Positions 57,419 through 64,000 of a DNA stretch of 64,000 nucleotides are shown here, piece after piece (the stretch's first letter is position 1; the number at the start of each line of letters is the position of its first letter). The DNA is from Mycolicibacterium cosmeticum (GTDB taxonomy: Bacteria; Actinomycetota; Actinomycetes; Mycobacteriales; Mycobacteriaceae). The stretch lies in the NCBI RefSeq assembly GCF_000613185.1, contig NZ_CCBB010000002.1:310001-374000 (forward strand), given 5' to 3'. A program made the translations under genes and the position numbers. Under the pieces are notes generated by a model, which worked only from the letters and a program-made list of their open reading frames with translations, was not told the DNA's origin and searched no databases.

Positions 57419-58058
57419 AGGCGGGCACGCCCCTGCGCACGAACGACAACACGACGGCCGCGGTGGCGAACAGGCCGGAGAACACCCGGTTCAGGATCGT
57501 CTGCTGCCGCGGGGTGTGCAGCCAGTCCACCAACCGCATGGCCAGGCCGGTGTAGAGCCCCATCACCACGCAGTCGACGACGATCATCGTCGCGCCGATC
57601 GCCAGGTACTGCGGCAGCAGCGGTGCGGTCGGCACCACGAACTGCGGCAGCACCGCCAGGAAGAACACCAGGCCCTTCGGGTTGGTCGCGTTCACCAGGA
57701 AGCCGCGGGTGACCAGGGCCGCCCGGCCGCCGCCGTGGTGGCCCACCTTGCCGACGGTCTCGCGCAGATCGGTGGTGGCGGTGCGCCATTGCTTGACGGC
57801 CAGATAGGCCAGGTAACCGACGCCGATCCACTTGATCACCGTGAACGCGATGACCGACCGGGTGACCACCGCGCCGAGCCCGGCGGCCACCAGGGCCAGC
57901 TGCAGCATCAGCCCGATCTCCAGGCCGAGGATGCTCCAGTAGCCGCGGCGCAGGCCGTGCGTCATCCCGGTCGCCATCGACTGCACCGCACCCGCGCCGG
58001 GGGACACACTGATCGCGATCGCGGCCCCGAGGAATGCCAGCCACACCTGCCACGTCAT
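57417..58058 (-). CDS. LysE/RhtB-family exporter
   Basis: A 213-residue membrane protein with six hydrophobic segments. It has the family signature near the N-terminus (ISVSPGAGAVQSMATGMTHG) and NATNPKGLVFFLAVLPQF in the middle, the RhtB/LeuE pattern. Family members export amino acids or homoserine lactones; the substrate here is unknown. CACACT (58070-58065, minus strand) lies 6 bases before ATG 58058. It is upstream of the tetR gene in the same direction, a common exporter-regulator pairing. Confidence 0.88.
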   Translation of the reverse strand: MTWQVWLAFLGAAIAISVSPGAGAVQSMATGMTHGLRRGYWSILGLEIGLMLQLALVAAGLGAVVTRSVIAFTVIKWIGVGYLAYLAVKQWRTATTDLRETVGKVGHHGGGRAALVTRGFLVNATNPKGLVFFLAVLPQFVVPTAPLLPQYLAIGATMIVVDCVVMGLYTGLAMRLVDWLHTPRQQTILNRVFSGLFATAAVVLSFVRRGVPA

Positions 58059-58091
58059 GCGACCAGTGTGGCAGCCCCGGTCAAACCGATA

Positions 58092-58514
58092 TCACCCGAT
58101 ATCGGCGACGAAGACGCCGGACCTGCGGGCGACGAGGCGGGCCATCCGCGGCAGCGACGGATCGTCGGTGCCCGCCGGCAGCACCCGCGGGTTGGTGATG
58201 TGGATGTCGCCCCCGAACAGGTGCACGTCGGCCTCGCCGGCGGCCAGCACGTTCTTCACCCAGTTGGTCTTGCCGTGCATGAGCCCGATCGCCAGGGTGT
58301 TGCCCTTGCGGAAACTGGTGACGGTGGTCTCGTACGGCGTGCCCGACTTGCGCCCGCGATGCTTGACGACGGTGAACCCCGGCAGCCGCTTGGCCAGCGG
58401 GGCGATCACCGGGTTGATGTACTTGATCTGGAAGTTCTCCAGCCACGGCGGGAAGATCATCGGGACCCCCGGCGCATTGTTCGGATGCTCGTGCCTGGAT
58501 TGTGCAGCGGACAT
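58092..58514 (-). CDS. Deazaflavin (F420)-dependent nitroreductase family protein
   Basis: A 140-residue split-barrel protein of the DDN/FDOR group: PGFTVVKHRGRKSGTPYETT with the GRKSG loop that binds the F420 phosphate and tail, LAIGLMHGKTNWVKNVLAAG and DVHLFGGDIHITNPRVL. Family members reduce substrates with F420H2; the natural substrate is unknown. ATG 58514 follows GGGAG with 6-base spacing and is preferred to ATG 58526. It is divergent from hisD with 54 bases between starts. Confidence 0.88.
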   Translation of the reverse strand: MSAAQSRHEHPNNAPGVPMIFPPWLENFQIKYINPVIAPLAKRLPGFTVVKHRGRKSGTPYETTVTSFRKGNTLAIGLMHGKTNWVKNVLAAGEADVHLFGGDIHITNPRVLPAGTDDPSLPRMARLVARRSGVFVADIG

Positions 58515-58568
58515 GGCGTCTCCCATGGCTCGTGAATACGATTTGGCCTGCTCTGGGACAATAGTCGG

Positions 58569-61634
<3,066 letters not shown>

Positions 61635-61638
<4 letters not shown>

Positions 61639-62255
61639 CCGCCAAAAAAGTGGTGGTGCTGGATTACGGGTCCGGCAACCTGCGTTCGGCGCAGCGTGCG
61701 GTGCAGCGCACGGGGGCCGAGGTCGAGGTCACCAGCGACCCGGCCGCGGCCGCGAACGCCGACGGTCTGGTGGTGCCCGGCGTCGGTGCGTTCGAGGCCT
61801 GCATGGTGGGGTTGCGCGGCATCGGCGGCGAAGAGATCATCGCGAAGCGGGTGTCCGCGGGCCGGCCGGTGCTCGGCGTCTGTGTGGGCATGCAGATCCT
61901 GTTCGCCCGCGGTGTCGAATTCGGGGTGGAGTCCACCGGGTGCGGCCAGTGGCCCGGCGCGGTCACCCGGCTGGACGCACCGGTTATCCCGCACATGGGC
62001 TGGAATGTGGTCGACGCCCCCGCAGGCAGTACCTTGTTCCGGGGCCTGGATGCCGACACCCGGTTCTACTTCGTGCACTCGTACGCCGCACAGCAGTGGC
62101 AGGGCCGGCCCGAGGCCCTGGTCACCTGGGCGACGCACCATGTGCCGTTCATCGCGGCCGTCGAGGACGGCCCGTTGTCGGCGACACAATTTCATCCGGA
62201 GAAAAGCGGTGACGCCGGCGCGGCGCTGCTTGCGAATTGGGTTGAGGGACTGTGA
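61635..62255 (+). CDS. hisH: Imidazole glycerol phosphate synthase, glutaminase subunit
   Basis: A 206-residue class I glutamine amidotransferase supplying ammonia to HisF. Catalytic Cys83 is in [10 protein letters not shown], and the His-Glu pair in [26 protein letters not shown] begins the fold. GTG 61635 overlaps hisB, and its stop overlaps hisA (both GTGA). Works as a heterodimer with HisF, which starts at 63801. Confidence 0.97.
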
Positions 62256-62986
62256 GTTTGATTCTTTTGCCGGCCGTGGACGTGGTCGAGGGCAAAGCGG
62301 TGCGCCTGGTGCAGGGCAAGGCGGGCAGCGAAACCGACTACGGTTCGGCGCTGGAGGCGGCCCTTGCCTGGCAGCGTGACGGTGCCGAGTGGATCCACCT
62401 GGTGGACCTGGATGCCGCGTTCGGGCGGGGCTCCAACCGCGAGCTGCTGGCCGAGGTGGTCGGCAAGCTCGATGTCGCGGTGGAACTGTCCGGCGGCATC
62501 CGCGACGACGAATCGCTGCGGGCCGCGCTGGCCACCGGCTGCGCCCGGGTCAACATCGGCACCGCCGCGCTGGAGAACCCGGCCTGGTGTGCGGCCGCGA
62601 TCGCCGAGTACGGCGACAAGGTGGCCGTCGGGCTCGACGTCCAGATCGTGGAGGGGCAACACCGGTTGCGTGGCCGCGGCTGGGAAACCGACGGCGGCGA
62701 CCTGTGGGAGGTGCTGGAACGGCTTGAGCGCGAAGGGTGCTCGCGCTACGTCGTCACCGACGTCACCAAGGACGGCACGCTGACCGGCCCCAACCTGGAT
62801 CTGCTGGGCGAGGTCGCCGAACGCAGCGGGGCGCCGGTGATCGCGTCCGGTGGGGTGTCCAGCGTCGAGGACCTGCGCGCCATCGCCACCCTGACGGGCC
62901 GCGGTGTGGAGGGCGCCATCGTCGGCAAGGCGCTCTACGCGGGACGTTTCACCCTGCCCGAGGCGCTGGCCGCGGTCAGCGGATAA
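62252..62986 (+). CDS. hisA: Phosphoribosyl isomerase (HisA, PriA-type)
   Basis: A 244-residue TIM barrel. The catalytic Asp10 is in [14 protein letters not shown]; the second acid is in the [18 protein letters not shown] region. Phosphate loops are at SGGIRDDES and [10 protein letters not shown]. In actinobacteria without a separate trpF this enzyme (PriA) isomerises both ProFAR in histidine synthesis and PRA in tryptophan synthesis; the sequence fits, but the dual role is family knowledge. Confidence 0.96.
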   Translation: MSLILLPAVDVVEGKAVRLVQGKAGSETDYGSALEAALAWQRDGAEWIHLVDLDAAFGRGSNRELLAEVVGKLDVAVELSGGIRDDESLRAALATGCARVNIGTAALENPAWCAAAIAEYGDKVAVGLDVQIVEGQHRLRGRGWETDGGDLWEVLERLEREGCSRYVVTDVTKDGTLTGPNLDLLGEVAERSGAPVIASGGVSSVEDLRAIATLTGRGVEGAIVGKALYAGRFTLPEALAAVSG

Positions 62987-62991
62987 CGACC

Positions 62992-63804
62992 ATGGATCCC
63001 ATCCGGCTGGACGCACTGGTCGCCACCGCGGCCGACATTCTCGATGGGGCGTCGGCTCAGTTCATCGCGGGCCACCGCGCGGACTCCGCCGTCCGCAAGA
63101 AGGGCAACGATTTCGCCACCGAGATCGACCTGGCCATCGAACGGCAGGTGGTGGCCGCGCTGCGGGAGCAGACCGGGATCGGCGTGCACGGCGAGGAATT
63201 CGGCGGTGAGCCGATCGACTCCGAGCTGGTGTGGGTGCTCGACCCGATCGACGGGACCTTCAACTATGCCGCCGGCTCCCCGATGGCGGCCATCCTGTTG
63301 GGCTTGCTGCACAACGGTGCACCGGTCGCCGGGCTGACCTGGCTGCCGTTCATGGGTCAGCGCTACACCGCGCTGGAGGGCGGTCCGGTACGCGACAACG
63401 GCGTGGCGCTGCCCGCACTCGACACGCCGACCCTGGCCGACTCCATCGTCGGGATCCAGACCTTCAACATCGACTCGCGGGGTCGCTTCCCCGGGCGGTA
63501 CCGGGCCGCGGTGCTGGCCAACCTGAGCCGCGAGTGCTCCCGGGTCCGCATGCACGGCGCCACCGGTGTGGACCTGGCCTACGTGGCGAGCGGAATCCTG
63601 GGCGCGGCCATCAGTTTCGGTCATCACATCTGGGATCACGCCGCCGGGGTGGCGCTGGTGCGGGCCGCGGGCGGCATCGTCACCGACCTGTTCGGTGCGC
63701 CGTGGACCGCGGAGTCGAAGTCCGCACTGGCCGCCGCGCCCGGCGTGCACCAGCGCATGCTGGAGATCATCGCCGCGGCCGGTAGCCCGGAGGACCACCT
63801 GTGA
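62992..63804 (+). CDS. impA: Inositol-monophosphatase family phosphatase
   Basis: A 270-residue Mg-dependent phosphatase. Metal ligands are the Glu in VHGEEFGGE, and the Asps of [14 protein letters not shown] and [18 protein letters not shown] 62992 follows the hisA stop by five bases and its stop overlaps hisF. It is placed within the his operon, as Rv1604 is in M. tuberculosis. It may act on inositol phosphate, or on histidinol phosphate, the step with no gene otherwise in the window. The substrate cannot be read from sequence. Confidence 0.92.
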   Translation: MDPIRLDALVATAADILDGASAQFIAGHRADSAVRKKGNDFATEIDLAIERQVVAALREQTGIGVHGEEFGGEPIDSELVWVLDPIDGTFNYAAGSPMAAILLGLLHNGAPVAGLTWLPFMGQRYTALEGGPVRDNGVALPALDTPTLADSIVGIQTFNIDSRGRFPGRYRAAVLANLSRECSRVRMHGATGVDLAYVASGILGAAISFGHHIWDHAAGVALVRAAGGIVTDLFGAPWTAESKSALAAAPGVHQRMLEIIAAAGSPEDHL

Positions 63805-64000
63805 CCAGTGATGTCGCCACCCGGGTCATCCCGTGCCTGGACGTCGACGCCGGCCGGGTGGTCAAAGGCGTCAATTTCGAGAACCTCAGGGATGCCGGCG
63901 ATCCCGTCGAGCTGGCGGCGGCCTATGACGCCGAGGGTGCCGACGAGCTGACATTCCTGGACGTCACCGCGTCGTCGTCGGGCCGGTCCACCATGCTCGA
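63801..64000 (+). CDS. hisF: Imidazole glycerol phosphate synthase, cyclase subunit (cut by window edge)
   Basis: The first 66 residues are in the window. [20 protein letters not shown] carries the catalytic Asp of the cyclase barrel, and [14 protein letters not shown] the phosphate-binding strand. GTG 63801 overlaps the impA stop (GTGA). Partner of HisH. Confidence 0.96.
   Translation, partial: MTSDVATRVIPCLDVDAGRVVKGVNFENLRDAGDPVELAAAYDAEGADELTFLDVTASSSGRSTML

Overview
The window is a high-GC actinobacterial chromosome segment, almost certainly from a Mycolicibacterium/Mycobacterium-type organism. The evidence is a set of mycobacterial hallmarks: an MmpL transporter, a glycine-rich PGRS-type protein, PHP-domain DnaE1, DinX, BioQ/BsaP, NrtR and a T-box before ileS. 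Gene order, as I recall it, also follows the M. tuberculosis stretch from the Rv1524/Rv1526c glycosyltransferases through ileS, dinX, lspA, dnaE1, ilvA, treZYX, the bio and nad genes to hisDCBHA-impA-hisF. It does so without ansA and without the phiRv1 prophage that sits between Rv1571 and bioB there. The species cannot be named from sequence alone.

Layout. 1-2.7 kb: a truncated glycosyltransferase, a membrane protein, a small HTH regulator and an orphan half condensation domain, the last two divergent around a perfect palindrome. 2.7-11.9 kb: ileS with a T-box leader, an FkbM methyltransferase, an S4 protein, DNA polymerase IV (dinX), an exported protein, lspA, a pseudouridine synthase and a RarD-like permease. 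12-21.6 kb is an envelope block: MmpL, a GT4 glycosyltransferase, UDP-glucose dehydrogenase coupled to a GT2 and preceded by a 34-codon upstream ORF, and an ATPase/two-permease ABC exporter. 21.7-31 kb: dnaE1, a three-gene operon (CxxC-bearing membrane-anchored protein, HTTM-like polytopic protein, glycosyltransferase), two small membrane proteins, ilvA and a methyltransferase. 31-39.4 kb: an acyltransferase/SGNH protein followed by treX-treY-treZ. 39.5-47.3 kb: biotin synthesis (bioA, bioF-bioD-2H protein; bioQ divergent from bioB-bsaP-DUF2567), interrupted by a small regulated module (membrane protein, winged-helix regulator, maleylpyruvate-isomerase-like enzyme). 47.4-51 kb: sugar formyltransferase-like plus ATP-grasp pair and a PGRS protein. 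51-57 kb: lipase, NrtR and nadABC. 57-58.5 kb: TetR, LysE and an F420-type protein. 58.6-64 kb: the his operon, cut off inside hisF.

Regulation. Many genes show a -10 hexamer (TANNNT or close) 6-9 bases before the start codon, the signature of leaderless transcripts. At several of these the operator-like palindrome lies over the core promoter: the HTH/condensation pair, GT4, bioQ, nrtR, tetR and the maleylpyruvate-isomerase-like gene. Genes inside operons mostly start in 1-8 base overlaps (ATGA/GTGA), implying translational coupling.

The most interesting candidates for undescribed biology are the HTTM/CxxC/glycosyltransferase operon, the formyltransferase/ATP-grasp pair, the twin-palindrome module at 43-44.8 kb, the udgA upstream ORF and the HTH/condensation-domain switch. 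All functional statements are sequence readings plus family knowledge; nothing was searched or computed externally.
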